From an uncultured Eubacteriales bacterium (GTDB taxonomy: Bacteria; Bacillota; Clostridia; Oscillospirales; Acutalibacteraceae), in assembly GCA_958417225.1 (NCBI GenBank), contig CATZCM010000003.1:1-64000 (forward strand): 64,000 nt of DNA, written 5' to 3'. The translations under genes and the position numbers were made by a program. Below the pieces are notes generated by a model that was not told the DNA's origin, ran no database searches, and worked only from the letters and a program-made list of their open reading frames with translations. Positions 49,318-58,705 of this stretch are shown piece after piece (position 1 is the first letter of the stretch; every line of letters starts with the position of its first letter).

Positions 49318-49923
49318 CTACCTCTGTATTCTTGCATCCTTTAGTCCCAGCCATTTCTGATCCTTATCGCTCAAACTTAATGGCGTCCCATCTTCCAAAA
49401 AGTAACCTTCAACACTTGCGTTACCCTTATATTCACCTTTAAGTTCCGGCCACTCTACACCAATAATAGGATCATTCCAAGCTAGACCACTTTCATCACC
49501 GGGGTGATAAAAGTCTGTACACTTATAACAAAACTCTGCAACATCGGACAAAACCAAGAACCCATGAGCAAAACCCTCTGGGATATAAAACTGTTTGTGA
49601 TTTTCTTCAGACAGTTCAACCCCAAACCACTCACCATAAGTTTTACTACTTTGCCTAAGATCAACGGCCACATCAAAAACACAACCTTTAATCACTCGAA
49701 CCAATTTACCCTGTGGAAATTGTTTTTGAAAATGCAATCCACGAAGCACACCTTTTGAGCTCATACTCTGATTATCCTGCACAAACACCATATCAAGACC
49801 AGCTTCGTGCATATCATTTTGGTTATACGTCTCAATAAAGTACCCACGATTATCATGATGGACAGTTGGTTCGATCACACAAAGCCCATCAATAGGGCAT
49901 CTAGTTACTTTAATCTGTCCCAT
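49318..49923 (-). CDS. rfbC: dTDP-4-dehydrorhamnose 3,5-epimerase
   Basis: Cupin enzyme epimerising C3 and C5 on the way to dTDP-L-rhamnose. DNRGYFIETYNQNDM, QDNQSMSSKGVLRGLHFQ, and YIPEGFAHGFLVLSD with the catalytic His of the family are all present. The C-terminus has WNDPIIGVEWP. It overlaps rfbD by 14 bases. Full length, 201 aa. Confidence 0.95.
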   Translation of the reverse strand: MGQIKVTRCPIDGLCVIEPTVHHDNRGYFIETYNQNDMHEAGLDMVFVQDNQSMSSKGVLRGLHFQKQFPQGKLVRVIKGCVFDVAVDLRQSSKTYGEWFGVELSEENHKQFYIPEGFAHGFLVLSDVAEFCYKCTDFYHPGDESGLAWNDPIIGVEWPELKGEYKGNASVEGYFLEDGTPLSLSDKDQKWLGLKDARIQR

Positions 49924-50818
49924 AACGCACCTGCAATTCTTTCAAATATCGTCCCAGTGCATCCTGCCAAATCGGAAGCGGTGTAAAACCTGCCTCCACT
50001 AGTTTGCTCTTGTCCAGACGACTATTAAACGGACGAACAGCCTTACTCTGACCATACTCTGTTGTAGTCACTGGCAACACTCTAGTGGTGTATCCCGCCT
50101 GATTGAATATTTCACGGGCAAAGTCGTACCAACTAATGTATCCGCCCTCATTTGTAGCATGGAAATAACCATATTTATTTGATTCAGCCATGTCAACCAA
50201 TAATCTTGCAAGGTCAAAAGTATACGTAGGCGTTCCAATCTGATCATTTACTACTTGGAGTGTCACATGATTTTTACCTGCATCAAGCATGGTTTTGATA
50301 AAATTATTTCCATTTTTGCCAAACACCCACGCAACACGCACAATGAAGTATTTTTCTAAATTTCTAGCAACTGCAAACTCCCCATCAAGTTTACTTTTAC
50401 CATAAACATTTAGTGGATTGTAATCCTTGCAATCTGGATCCCATGGTTTTGTACCATGTCCGTCAAAAACATAATCAGTTGAAATGTAAATCATTTTGCA
50501 GTCTAAACTCTTACATGCACTAGAAATATTCTCTGTACCATCAACATTGATTGCACGAACTTTCTCTAAATTTTCGATGTCCTCAGCAGCATCAACCGCA
50601 GTCCACGCCGCACAGTGAATAACCACATCTGGACAAATTTTTTTAAGAGTCCACAAAACTGCAGCCCTGTTAGTAATATCCAACCTCTCATACTGATTTT
50701 GAAATGCATCACATTTTTCCGTTATATCAGACCCGATTGCTTCATGCCCTCGTTTCAGAAGTTCATTCATCACATCATATCCCAGCTGTCCACCGGCTCC
50801 AGTTACAAAGATTTTCAT
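49910..50818 (-). CDS. rfbD: dTDP-4-dehydrorhamnose reductase
   Basis: NADPH-dependent SDR that makes dTDP-L-rhamnose. IFVTGAGGQLGYDVMNEL forms the nucleotide loop, YISTDYVFDGHGTKPW precedes the Tyr-x3-Lys (YGKSK), and GYFHATNEGGYISWYDFA is typical. 302 aa, intact. Starts 11 bp after rfbB. Confidence 0.95.
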   Translation of the reverse strand: MKIFVTGAGGQLGYDVMNELLKRGHEAIGSDITEKCDAFQNQYERLDITNRAAVLWTLKKICPDVVIHCAAWTAVDAAEDIENLEKVRAINVDGTENISSACKSLDCKMIYISTDYVFDGHGTKPWDPDCKDYNPLNVYGKSKLDGEFAVARNLEKYFIVRVAWVFGKNGNNFIKTMLDAGKNHVTLQVVNDQIGTPTYTFDLARLLVDMAESNKYGYFHATNEGGYISWYDFAREIFNQAGYTTRVLPVTTTEYGQSKAVRPFNSRLDKSKLVEAGFTPLPIWQDALGRYLKELQVRYGTD

Positions 50819-50829
50819 CTTATCCTCCT

Positions 50830-51849
50830 TTAGCGGTTGCTGTACATTTTATCGTAGTAGTTCTGATACTCGCCACTAATGATGGTTTCCCACCACTTAC
50901 GATTGTCGAGATACCACTGAATGGTCTTCTTGATACCGTCCTCGAACTTGATTTCTGGAAACCAGCCCATTTCATTGTGAATCTTGGTCGGGTCGATGGC
51001 ATAACGCATATCATGCCCTTTACGATCCCTCACATGTGTAATCAGCGATTCCGGTTTATCAAGCTCCTTACAGATGATTTTCACGATTTCAATATTCTGC
51101 TTTTCATTGTGGCCACCGACATTATAAACTTCACCAACACGTCCCTTATGTATAATCAAGTCAATAGCCTTACAATGGTCTTCAACATACAGCCAATCAC
51201 GAACATTCAATCCTTCACCATAAACCGGTAATGGCTTATTCGCCAGGGCATTTACAATCATCAGTGGAATCAACTTTTCCGGAAAATGATATGGTCCATA
51301 ATTATTTGAGCAACGACTGATCGTTACCGGCAATCCGTATGTCCTGTGATATGCAAGCACTAACAAATCTGCACCGGCCTTTGAACTGCTATACGGTGAA
51401 CTCGTATGAATTGGAGTACTTTCTGTAAAAAATAAGTCTTTTCGATCAAGCGGCAAATCACCGTAAACTTCATCCGTAGAGACCTGATGATAGCGTTTTA
51501 TGCCATACTTTCGACAAGCATCCATTAACGTTACCGTTCCGATTATATTGGTCTGAAGAAAAATCCCTGGATCTTCAATTGATCTATCAACATGACTTTC
51601 CGCAGCAAAATTCACTACAACATCGGGATGTTCCTCCTCAAACAACTTATTTACTGTATCACGATCACATATATCAGCTTTTACAAAACGAAAGTTTGGA
51701 TTACTCATCACTGGTTCTAAAGTAGATAAATTTCCTGCATATGTAAGCTTGTCCAAACATACTACACGGTCATTCGGGTAATTTTTCAGCATGTAAAACA
51801 CAAAATTCGATCCGATGAATCCTGCTCCTCCTGTTACAATAAATGTCAC
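50830..51849 (-). CDS. rfbB: dTDP-glucose 4,6-dehydratase
   Basis: NAD-dependent dehydratase of the rhamnose pathway: FIVTGGAGFIGSNFVFYML, FAAESHVDRSIEDP, QVSTDEVYGDL with the Asp-Glu pair of the dehydratase, YSSSKAGADLLV and CSNNYGPYHFPEKLIPL. 339 aa, intact. Lies between rfbA and rfbD with five and eleven bases of spacing. Confidence 0.96.
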   Translation of the reverse strand: MTFIVTGGAGFIGSNFVFYMLKNYPNDRVVCLDKLTYAGNLSTLEPVMSNPNFRFVKADICDRDTVNKLFEEEHPDVVVNFAAESHVDRSIEDPGIFLQTNIIGTVTLMDACRKYGIKRYHQVSTDEVYGDLPLDRKDLFFTESTPIHTSSPYSSSKAGADLLVLAYHRTYGLPVTISRCSNNYGPYHFPEKLIPLMIVNALANKPLPVYGEGLNVRDWLYVEDHCKAIDLIIHKGRVGEVYNVGGHNEKQNIEIVKIICKELDKPESLITHVRDRKGHDMRYAIDPTKIHNEMGWFPEIKFEDGIKKTIQWYLDNRKWWETIISGEYQNYYDKMYSNR

Positions 51850-51853
51850 TTTC

Positions 51854-52774
51854 TCACCCCCCTCTCCAGATTCCTAATTCATTAGTTTTATCTATATACT
51901 TACCGTCCAAAACATCCTTAATATACTGACCATACTGATTTTTTTTCATAGTTTCATACACTTTGTACAATTCAGATTTACTAATCCAGCCATTCGAGTA
52001 CGCAATCTCCTCCAAACACGCTATCTTACGGTGTTGATGAGTTTCGATTGTCTTGACAAAATTGGTCGCTTCTACTAAACTTTCATGAGTCCCCGTATCA
52101 AGCCATGTAAAACCTTGTCCTAGAAGTTCAACATTTAATTCACAATTCTCAAGGTAAATACGATTCAAATCTGTTATCTCAAATTCACCACGAGCTGACG
52201 GTTTTAATTTTTTTGCATACTCCACTACACGATTATCGTAAAAATACAAACCAGTCACACAATAATTACTTTTTGGAAAGTTCGGTTTCTCTTCGATTGA
52301 TATCGCTTTCCCAGCACTGTCGAACTCCACAATACCAAATCGTTCTGGATCATCCACATAGTATCCAAACACAGTTGCTCCCTTACCCGATTCAGAATTA
52401 CAAACAGCTGCATTTAAGCGTTTATTCAAACCATTTCCCGCAAATATGTTGTCACCAAGAATCATTGCTACCGTGTCTCTCCCAATGAAATCTGCACCTA
52501 TCACGAAAGCTTGTGCCAATCCATCCGGTGACGGTTGAACTGCGTATTGAAGATTCACTCCAAATTGACTTCCATTTCCCAACAACTCCTTAAACCTTGG
52601 TGTATCTTGCGGTGTAGAAATTATAAGTATATCTCGTATTCCCGCATTCATAAGAACAGACATTGGATAATATATCATTGGCTTATCATATATCGGTAAA
52701 AGTTGCTTACTAGTTACTCTAGTTAATGGATACAACCTTGTCCCTGATCCTCCTGCTAATATGATACCCTTCAT
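51854..52774 (-). CDS. rfbA: glucose-1-phosphate thymidylyltransferase
   Basis: First step of dTDP-rhamnose synthesis. [27 protein letters not shown] is the nucleotide-binding start; [13 protein letters not shown] and [19 protein letters not shown] follow. The ATG at 52774 has GAGGTGA seven bases upstream; a longer frame from 52807 has no such site. It is the first gene of the leftward polysaccharide operon, and the invertible promoter segment lies just upstream (52836-53258). Confidence 0.96.
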   Translation of the reverse strand: MKGIILAGGSGTRLYPLTRVTSKQLLPIYDKPMIYYPMSVLMNAGIRDILIISTPQDTPRFKELLGNGSQFGVNLQYAVQPSPDGLAQAFVIGADFIGRDTVAMILGDNIFAGNGLNKRLNAAVCNSESGKGATVFGYYVDDPERFGIVEFDSAGKAISIEEKPNFPKSNYCVTGLYFYDNRVVEYAKKLKPSARGEFEITDLNRIYLENCELNVELLGQGFTWLDTGTHESLVEATNFVKTIETHQHRKIACLEEIAYSNGWISKSELYKVYETMKKNQYGQYIKDVLDGKYIDKTNELGIWRGG

Positions 52775-52835
52775 TAATCTTGTCACCTCACACGAAATCC
52801 TCACCAATTTATAAAATCATCTTTATAACACAATC

Positions 52836-52864
52836 AAGTCGCAAATCATAATCTTTTGCGACTT
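52836..52864 (-). repeat. left inverted repeat (IRL)
   Basis: Palindromic arms AAGTCGCAAA and TTTGCGACTT flank a nine-base asymmetric centre. The minus-strand reading equals the plus-strand reading of IRR over 27 bases. No T tract follows it toward rfbA (GATTGTG). Confidence 0.9.
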
Positions 52865-52917
52865 ATGGTTTTAACTTCGCATACAGTGTGGGGTTGGATA
52901 ATTTTCTTGCGAAAAAT

Positions 52918-52948
52918 CTGACGGCAAATGCTATAAAATTGCCGTCAG
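52918..52948 (-). terminator. leftward terminator inside the invertible segment
   Basis: CTGACGGCAA and TTGCCGTCAG pair over 10 bp; on the minus strand ATTTTTC follows. It would stop transcription entering rfbA from the right in the current orientation. Confidence 0.65.
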
Positions 52949-53191
52949 AAAATTCTGGAAATTAAAATTGAGTTATGAACGTTCAAACATAAAAAGAATG
53001 CGTCCTTGAGCCAAAAACACAGATTTTTTACATAAAACACATTAATTTGAAAAGTGATCAAAAAAATTAACATAAATCTTTTCAAAAAGAGTCGATAAAA
53101 CTCCTTGTAAATTTCATTTTGATTGTGATACGATGCTGTGATATGTGATTTTAACTATTGTGCCGAAAAAAAACTTTTTTTTGTATTTTAC

Positions 53192-53220
53192 TTGACTTAT
53201 CCTTTTTATGAATATATAAT
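53192..53220 (+). promoter_or_regulatory. strong sigma-A-type promoter pointing away from rfbA
   Basis: TTGACT, 17-base spacer, TATAAT, with A+T-rich surroundings. The expected start at about 53227 is followed at once by IRR and seven T, so only an RNA of about 37 bases would be made. No plus-strand gene follows until 59225. Confidence 0.8.
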
Positions 53221-53231
53221 ATTAATTGTGT

Positions 53232-53258
53232 GTCGCAAAAGATTATGATTTGCGACTT
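53232..53258 (+). repeat. right inverted repeat (IRR), also an intrinsic terminator
   Basis: GTCGCAAA-(nine bases)-TTTGCGAC forms an 8-10 bp stem; TTTTTTT at 53257-53263 follows, partly outside the repeat, making a terminator for the promoter at 53192. Confidence 0.85.
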
Positions 53259-53273
53259 TTTTTATTTCACCTT

Positions 53274-53313
53274 AAAGCCCCGTTATATGCGGTTTTGCAT
53301 ATAACGGGGCTTT
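53274..53313 (-). terminator. terminator of the NHLM export operon
   Basis: A perfect 17-bp stem (AAAGCCCCGTTATATGC and its complement) with a six-base loop ends with GCTTT on both strands, about 95 bases past the small peptide gene. Likely bidirectional. Confidence 0.7.
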
Positions 53314-53408
53314 AAAATTAAATTACGTATACTTTCAATTTCAAAAAAAAATAGCTGCAAGACATAAATCTATACAGCTAAAACAATTAATACAAACTCA
53401 CTGAAAAT

Positions 53409-53660
53409 TTAAGATAATCGATTACTCAAACCACAATAAATAAGTGGAATATTTTCTTCTCCACGAATATTTTTCATATGTTTACAAAACTGGCAATCAT
53501 TTTTCATCGCCTTTAGTTCTTCTGAAGAATAGTCATTTCCCAGTGAATCTTTCAAAAATTTCGCATCAAAGCTATCGCAATAGCAAGAACCTAGTGGATC
53601 AATTAACTTATAAACGCCACCATTTACACTCACTTCGTCATTATTTTCAACTTTCAACAT
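53409..53660 (-). CDS. small Cys-containing peptide, candidate export substrate with double-Gly-like leader
   Basis: I recognise no named family. The 83-residue protein starts at ATG 53660 (GGAGAGGG upstream), 18 bases past the stop of the second NHLM ABC gene, so it is in that operon. MLKVENNDEVSVNGG looks like a short double-glycine leader: Val at -12, Asp at -8, Val at -4, Gly-Gly at -2/-1. The rest (about 68 aa) has five Cys: SCYCDS, DCQFCKHM and IYCG, with no hydrophobic helix. It could be cargo of the C39 peptidase/ABC exporter, or a metal-binding accessory protein. An in-frame TTG at 53678 lies in the ribosome site. Confidence 0.6.
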   Translation of the reverse strand: MLKVENNDEVSVNGGVYKLIDPLGSCYCDSFDAKFLKDSLGNDYSSEELKAMKNDCQFCKHMKNIRGEENIPLIYCGLSNRLS

Positions 53661-53678
53661 CCATTCCCTCTCCTTCAA

Positions 53679-55874
53679 TCACGAATAGTTATCAGTACGT
53701 TGACGTTCCACAAGCTCTGCAAAATATCCCTTTTTATCTATTAGCTCTTGATACGTACCATCCTCAATAATCTTTCCTTTATCCAAAACCACAATTCTAT
53801 CACAATGTTTAATAGTAGACAGTCTATGAGCAATAACAATCCTCGTACTTTTCAAGCTATCAAGGGAATCAGACACTTGTTTTTGAGTAATATTATCAAG
53901 TGCAGATGTTGCTTCATCAAACATAATTACCCTAGGTTTAGGAGCTATAGCCCGAGCAATCATCATTCTTTGCTTTTGACCTCCAGAAATTCCTCCACCA
54001 CCCTCACTTATGACAGTATGCATTCCCATCGGCATATTTCGTATATCGTCATCAAAGCCTGCCATACGAGCAGCCTCCCAAGCATCGTTAAGGGTAAGCC
54101 ATGGTGCACAAATCACAATATTAGCAAAAATGTCCCCCGAAAACAATTTTCCATCTTGCATAACTGTTCCGATCTTTTGCCTCAAAGATCTTAAATCTAG
54201 AGATTTTATATCTTTTCCATCATAATAAACCGCACCACTATTTGGAGTCTCAAATCCCAATAAAATTCTCATCAAGGTTGATTTACCACAACCTGTCTTT
54301 CCAACTATAGCAATGTATTCTCCTGGTTTTATCTTCAAACTTAAGTCATCAAGTATCAAAGGTCCATTCTCACTATACTTAAATGAGATATTATTTAGTT
54401 CAATATTCCCAGAAAGTTTTGTAAGTATTTTTTTATTCACATTAACTTCAGGTTGGGCATCTAAAATAGGGGACACCAATTCAAGTGTTGGTTTAATTTT
54501 AGCCATAGTTGTAGCTATACTTGCCAAAGACATAATTGCACTACTAATTTGTCCGTACGCAGTGTTAAATGCAACATAGTCCGCTACATCAATTTTCGAT
54601 TGAATTGCAAAATAATACAATACTATCGTACCAATTGAACTCACAATAGTACTAAAAATCGGCCAGATTTTAACTATAAAAGCTGGATTATACTGTAACT
54701 GTGCTGAATCCTTGTAAACATTGGACCACTTTGCAAAAGCACGTTTTTCAGCTCCGGCCAACTTTATTTTTTGAATTCCGCTAAACAAAGAGAATACCAA
54801 CCCTTGGAGTTTATTTTCCACCTCATTATTTTTTCGTTGCAAATTCATCGAAATATACACATAAATCGTTGACATCACCAACTGAACCAAAACAATAATT
54901 ATAGCTGGAATCACCAACATTCGCCCATACGCTAACATTGATCCCAAATAAACAAATGAGCATAAAGCTGCCAATCCATGTTCTAGCACAGCACTTGTAA
55001 GCATCGAACAGAGCGAATTCAAACTAAAAGTTCTATTAGCAAGTTCTCCCGCATTGTAATCTTTGAAAAAAGTAGCTGGCAGTGACATCAATCTACTCAT
55101 AGCCGCACACGAAACTGCCAAACCCATTTTAGTTTGGAGCCTAGTCCGTACCAACGCACTCGTAATTGAAATCAAATACTGAGAAATTTCAACACCAATA
55201 AAAAATGTCAGCACTGGTGCTAAAAAGTTAAGACCACTTTCACCAAGAGGAACTACCTTTTGATAAATCGTCTTATTCACCATTGGCACCAAAAGACCTA
55301 TTAAATTACCAAAAATCATTGTAGCAACAATCATTAACAAATCGGCTTTTGACAAAGCACTAAGTGAGTACCACAATAGATCCTTGATTTTCAGAGGTTT
55401 AAGTGGAAGCGGTTTATAAAAGCAAATAGCCTCCGGTTTAATTAAATTCATATTTTTAGAACTGAGCGAAACATGCTTGCCTGTTTTATAATCATAATAT
55501 CTATAATGACCAATGCCATACGGTAAAAGAGCTATAACTTCTCCAGAAGCAGTCCTCCCAATCATGGGTCCAATTGCGTCTTTCCACCACTTACCATTTA
55601 GCTTAACATTTCTATACATGATTCCTGTGGGTTTAAGCATATATTCTAGCTGATCACTAAACCCTTCTACATCATTTGGTAGCTCAATTATTTTCGATTT
55701 ATAGTATTTTAATATTTCCTCAATCGCATTTTGAGTTTGAACTCTTTCATTATTAACTGTAGCTGATGAATGTTGTTTTCCAAGTATTACCGAAGATAAG
55801 TCTATAACGGCATCCTCAAACTCCTGACTATCTTTTTCGATTCTGGTTTTTATTTGCTCATCGAACCAACCCAT
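53679..55874 (-). CDS. NHLM-type peptide exporter, ABC protein without peptidase
   Basis: Second ABC transporter of the NHLM (nitrile hydratase leader microcin) export type. Residues 1-160 are a unique N-terminal domain, 160-470 the membrane domain, and the ATPase has VGKTGCGKST (Walker A), ISGGQKQRMMIARAI (signature) and VIMFDEATSALD (Walker B). It has no C39 domain, as usual for this partner (TIGR03797-like). The gene lies 17 bp after the peptidase-bearing partner and precedes the peptide gene. 731 aa, intact. Confidence 0.9.
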   Translation of the reverse strand: MGWFDEQIKTRIEKDSQEFEDAVIDLSSVILGKQHSSATVNNERVQTQNAIEEILKYYKSKIIELPNDVEGFSDQLEYMLKPTGIMYRNVKLNGKWWKDAIGPMIGRTASGEVIALLPYGIGHYRYYDYKTGKHVSLSSKNMNLIKPEAICFYKPLPLKPLKIKDLLWYSLSALSKADLLMIVATMIFGNLIGLLVPMVNKTIYQKVVPLGESGLNFLAPVLTFFIGVEISQYLISITSALVRTRLQTKMGLAVSCAAMSRLMSLPATFFKDYNAGELANRTFSLNSLCSMLTSAVLEHGLAALCSFVYLGSMLAYGRMLVIPAIIIVLVQLVMSTIYVYISMNLQRKNNEVENKLQGLVFSLFSGIQKIKLAGAEKRAFAKWSNVYKDSAQLQYNPAFIVKIWPIFSTIVSSIGTIVLYYFAIQSKIDVADYVAFNTAYGQISSAIMSLASIATTMAKIKPTLELVSPILDAQPEVNVNKKILTKLSGNIELNNISFKYSENGPLILDDLSLKIKPGEYIAIVGKTGCGKSTLMRILLGFETPNSGAVYYDGKDIKSLDLRSLRQKIGTVMQDGKLFSGDIFANIVICAPWLTLNDAWEAARMAGFDDDIRNMPMGMHTVISEGGGGISGGQKQRMMIARAIAPKPRVIMFDEATSALDNITQKQVSDSLDSLKSTRIVIAHRLSTIKHCDRIVVLDKGKIIEDGTYQELIDKKGYFAELVERQRTDNYS

Positions 55875-55891
55875 TTATAACACCTCACTCT

Positions 55892-58048
55892 CTATTCATT
55901 TGAAACTAGTTTAGTGTATAAACCGCCATTTTTGTAGAGTTGTTCATGAGTACCTCGTTCCACAATTTTGCCATGGTCCATCACTATAATCTCATCGCAA
56001 TCTCTAATCGTAGACAATCTATGTGCAACTATTACACATGAAATGCCTCTATTTTTTATGGCCTTCATCACTTCAAACTCAGTTTTTGCGTCAAGCGCCG
56101 ATGTTGCTTCATCCATAATAATTATAGACGGATCCTGTGCTAGCACTCTTGCAATTTCAAAACGCTGTATCTGTCCTCCAGAGAAATTCTTGCCATTTTC
56201 CAACACCTTTTCACTATATCCATCAGAACGTTTAACTATATCATCATGAATTTGGGCATCTCGAGCTGCAAGTATAACTTCAAAATCTTCAATTGATTCA
56301 TCCCACATTTTTATATTATCGGACACCGAATCTTCAAACATGATTTTATCCTGATCAACAACCGCCAAAGACCCTGCAAATACTTCTCTTCGTATATCCT
56401 CTCTTTTTTTTCCATCAAACGTAATACTCCCTGACCATGGTTGATAAAGGCCTGAGATTAACTTTGCAAGAGTCGATTTGCCACACCCTGATGCACCTAC
56501 AAAAGCCACCCTTGATCCTGGTTTCAATTTAAGATTAAAATTCTCAATAAGCGGTCCGGAAAGCCTATTATATCCAAACGTAACATCTTTCATTTCAAGC
56601 TCACCGCTTAATTTAGAGCATTCCTCATTTTCAATGTTACTATCTTCGTCAAATTCAACATCTGTTTCATAGCTCATCACATCTTCTATTCTTTCCATAG
56701 ATGTTCTCATTTCGATGAAGCTTGTCCCCAATGAAATAAACTTATTAATTGGTGAATTAAACAGGGACAAATAAGAAGTAAACTGCATTAAAAGACCTAC
56801 TGTAAAGTTTCCCTTCATTATAAAGTAAACTCCGGCACCTGTTACAGCTATGCTTGTTAATGTTGTAATAATAGTTTGAACCGAACCAATATACTGGGCT
56901 ATTTTCGCAGCTCTTACCTGCGCAGAATTAAAAGACGCGAAAAAACCTGACCAACGCTCAAAAAATCCATTTTCAGCACCAGATGATTTCACAGTTTCTA
57001 TCATGTCTATACCCGACATAGTACTCGAGGCCAATTTCCCACTATCCCTCATCATACCTCTTGCAACATTTTGCTGCAAAAGCGCACTATATCTTGCTAT
57101 TAAAATATTTATAAGAAGTGTAGAAAGCCCAATAATCGTAAGAATCCACTGATTACTGATCATCATCCATAAATACAAAATCAACAGGAACACGTCTATT
57201 ACTACCGGTGACAATTGATCAATAAGCGTATTCGCTATATTAGCGTTAGTACTCTGTCTACTAGCTATATCACCAGCCAATCTTTGTGAAAAGAACTCCA
57301 TCGGAAGTCTAAGTACATGCCACATAAATGTAGTACTTCCGATAATTGCAACTTTACCTTGTATTTTCAACCTGTAAACCGTTTCTATTGCCATTTGTAC
57401 TATCTGTATTAATACAAATAAACTAATCGCAACCAAAAATGGAACTATCCATTCGGGGTTTTTTGCATTTACTCCCAACAGTCGGTCATAGAAAACTCTA
57501 CCAAAAGCTGGCTGAATTATTTCTATAGCGCCTGCAATAACACTTGTTAGCATAACAAAAATTATTGGAATTAACGTGCCTTTCAATCTCTTGCGAACGA
57601 ACTTTAATACACTCTTTGGTTTGCCTCCCTTTTGGAATGACTCCCCCGGTGAAAAACACAATGCAACCCCTGTAAACGACTCATCAAATTCCCTCATACT
57701 AACGGCAACCTTGCCACGAGCAGGGTCATTTATATATACTCTATCTTTCGAAAATCCAGTTAAAACAACAAAATGATTAAAATTCCAGTGAATAATCGCT
57801 GGCAGACTCAATTCCTTAGCTTCTTCAACTCCACATTTATAAGCATTCGCATTTAACCCATATGCCCTAGCCGCCAACATCATATTTTTACAGTTGCTAC
57901 CGTCACGGGATACGCCACAATCGGTTCTAACTTGCTCAAGTGGAAGCCATTTTTCATAATAGGCAAGTATCATTGCAATACAGGCTGCTCCGCACTCGAG
58001 GGCTTCCATTTGAATAACAACTGGAACCTTTGTTTTTTTATTTTTCAT
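55892..58048 (-). CDS. NHLM-type peptide exporter, C39 peptidase-ABC protein
   Basis: A peptidase-containing ABC transporter (TIGR03796-like). The C39 domain starts VPVVIQMEALECGAACIAMILAYYEKW with the catalytic Cys, followed by IHWNFNHFVVLTGF (His) and YINDPARGK (Asp). Membrane helices occupy about 160-450, and the ATPase has VGASGCGKST, FSGGQIQRFEIARVL and IIMDEATSALD. It should cleave a leader after a double Gly and export the core peptide. 718 aa, intact. Confidence 0.93.
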   Translation of the reverse strand: MKNKKTKVPVVIQMEALECGAACIAMILAYYEKWLPLEQVRTDCGVSRDGSNCKNMMLAARAYGLNANAYKCGVEEAKELSLPAIIHWNFNHFVVLTGFSKDRVYINDPARGKVAVSMREFDESFTGVALCFSPGESFQKGGKPKSVLKFVRKRLKGTLIPIIFVMLTSVIAGAIEIIQPAFGRVFYDRLLGVNAKNPEWIVPFLVAISLFVLIQIVQMAIETVYRLKIQGKVAIIGSTTFMWHVLRLPMEFFSQRLAGDIASRQSTNANIANTLIDQLSPVVIDVFLLILYLWMMISNQWILTIIGLSTLLINILIARYSALLQQNVARGMMRDSGKLASSTMSGIDMIETVKSSGAENGFFERWSGFFASFNSAQVRAAKIAQYIGSVQTIITTLTSIAVTGAGVYFIMKGNFTVGLLMQFTSYLSLFNSPINKFISLGTSFIEMRTSMERIEDVMSYETDVEFDEDSNIENEECSKLSGELEMKDVTFGYNRLSGPLIENFNLKLKPGSRVAFVGASGCGKSTLAKLISGLYQPWSGSITFDGKKREDIRREVFAGSLAVVDQDKIMFEDSVSDNIKMWDESIEDFEVILAARDAQIHDDIVKRSDGYSEKVLENGKNFSGGQIQRFEIARVLAQDPSIIIMDEATSALDAKTEFEVMKAIKNRGISCVIVAHRLSTIRDCDEIIVMDHGKIVERGTHEQLYKNGGLYTKLVSNE

Positions 58049-58064
58049 AATTCAACAGCCTCCC

Positions 58065-58685
58065 TCACGAATTAGAACCTGTTAAAAATTCAATGGGTCT
58101 TTCCAGCTGTGTTATAATGTCAATTTCACATATAGTATTACCATATAAAGTCGCCGTATTGTTCTTATCTGATGACCAATTGAGCTTATCGGTTTTAGAC
58201 AAACTGCGATCCAATGATATAATAAGTTCCATTGCATATCCGCCATTTGGTAAAATTCTCGCCGCTGCAAATTCACCAAGTTCATCTTGTAATTCTTCGA
58301 AGGAAACATACGTATTGCTTACACTCTTAACTTCTCCAGTTATGTATCCCCCTTCTGATTCGCTAGGTGTAACTTTAATTTCTCTGATAGTACTATTATT
58401 ATACGCTTGTCCTATCACATTTGCATTGCTTGAAGGTACATAACATTTCACAGTTGTTACAAGTTCCGAATTAGCTATCGGAGGAACCGTTATGCCATTA
58501 CAAGTAACCTTGCTTGGAATACTCCCAGCAAATCCCCAATAAAAAGTCGCACCTAATAAAATTATCAACGCAGCAATTACAATCCAAACGCTTGGATTAG
58601 AAACTTTAATGTAATCATTTAATTGCTCCGGTGAAGATATACGCTCTAAACTTTTTTTACGAAAAACACTTTGGTTCTCCATCAT
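58065..58685 (-). CDS. NHLM-type secretion protein, short HlyD-like
   Basis: A single N-terminal membrane helix (VWIVIAALIILLGATFYWGFAGS) after a cytoplasmic stretch (FRKKSLERISSPEQLNDYIKVSNP, the family's start pattern) is followed by a small beta domain to residue 206. HlyD-like proteins of these operons (TIGR03794-like) link the ABC exporter to the outside. It is shorter than many, without a long coiled coil, which fits a Gram-positive envelope. Intact, with a ribosome site. Confidence 0.8.
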   Translation of the reverse strand: MMENQSVFRKKSLERISSPEQLNDYIKVSNPSVWIVIAALIILLGATFYWGFAGSIPSKVTCNGITVPPIANSELVTTVKCYVPSSNANVIGQAYNNSTIREIKVTPSESEGGYITGEVKSVSNTYVSFEELQDELGEFAAARILPNGGYAMELIISLDRSLSKTDKLNWSSDKNNTATLYGNTICEIDIITQLERPIEFLTGSNS

Positions 58686-58705
58686 ATTCAGCCCCCTTAT
58701 AAATT

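Larger units (their letters stand above)
52836..53258. promoter_or_regulatory. candidate invertible promoter segment upstream of the polysaccharide operon
   Basis: A 423-bp noncoding segment lies between inverted repeats IRL (52836-52864) and IRR (53232-53258), identical over 27 bp. It contains one near-consensus promoter (53192-53220) directed right, away from rfbA, and a hairpin terminator (52918-52948) directed left. No promoter toward rfbA is apparent as drawn. Flipping would put TTGACT-17-TATAAT about 93 transcribed bases upstream of the rfbA start. I read the drawn state as OFF. Confidence 0.7.

Noticed and set aside
52836..53258. Miniature insertion element rather than a switch
   Set aside because: There is no target-site duplication at the outer edges, the repeats are palindromic with an asymmetric centre, and the enclosed promoter and terminators have a coherent regulatory layout; not fully excluded.
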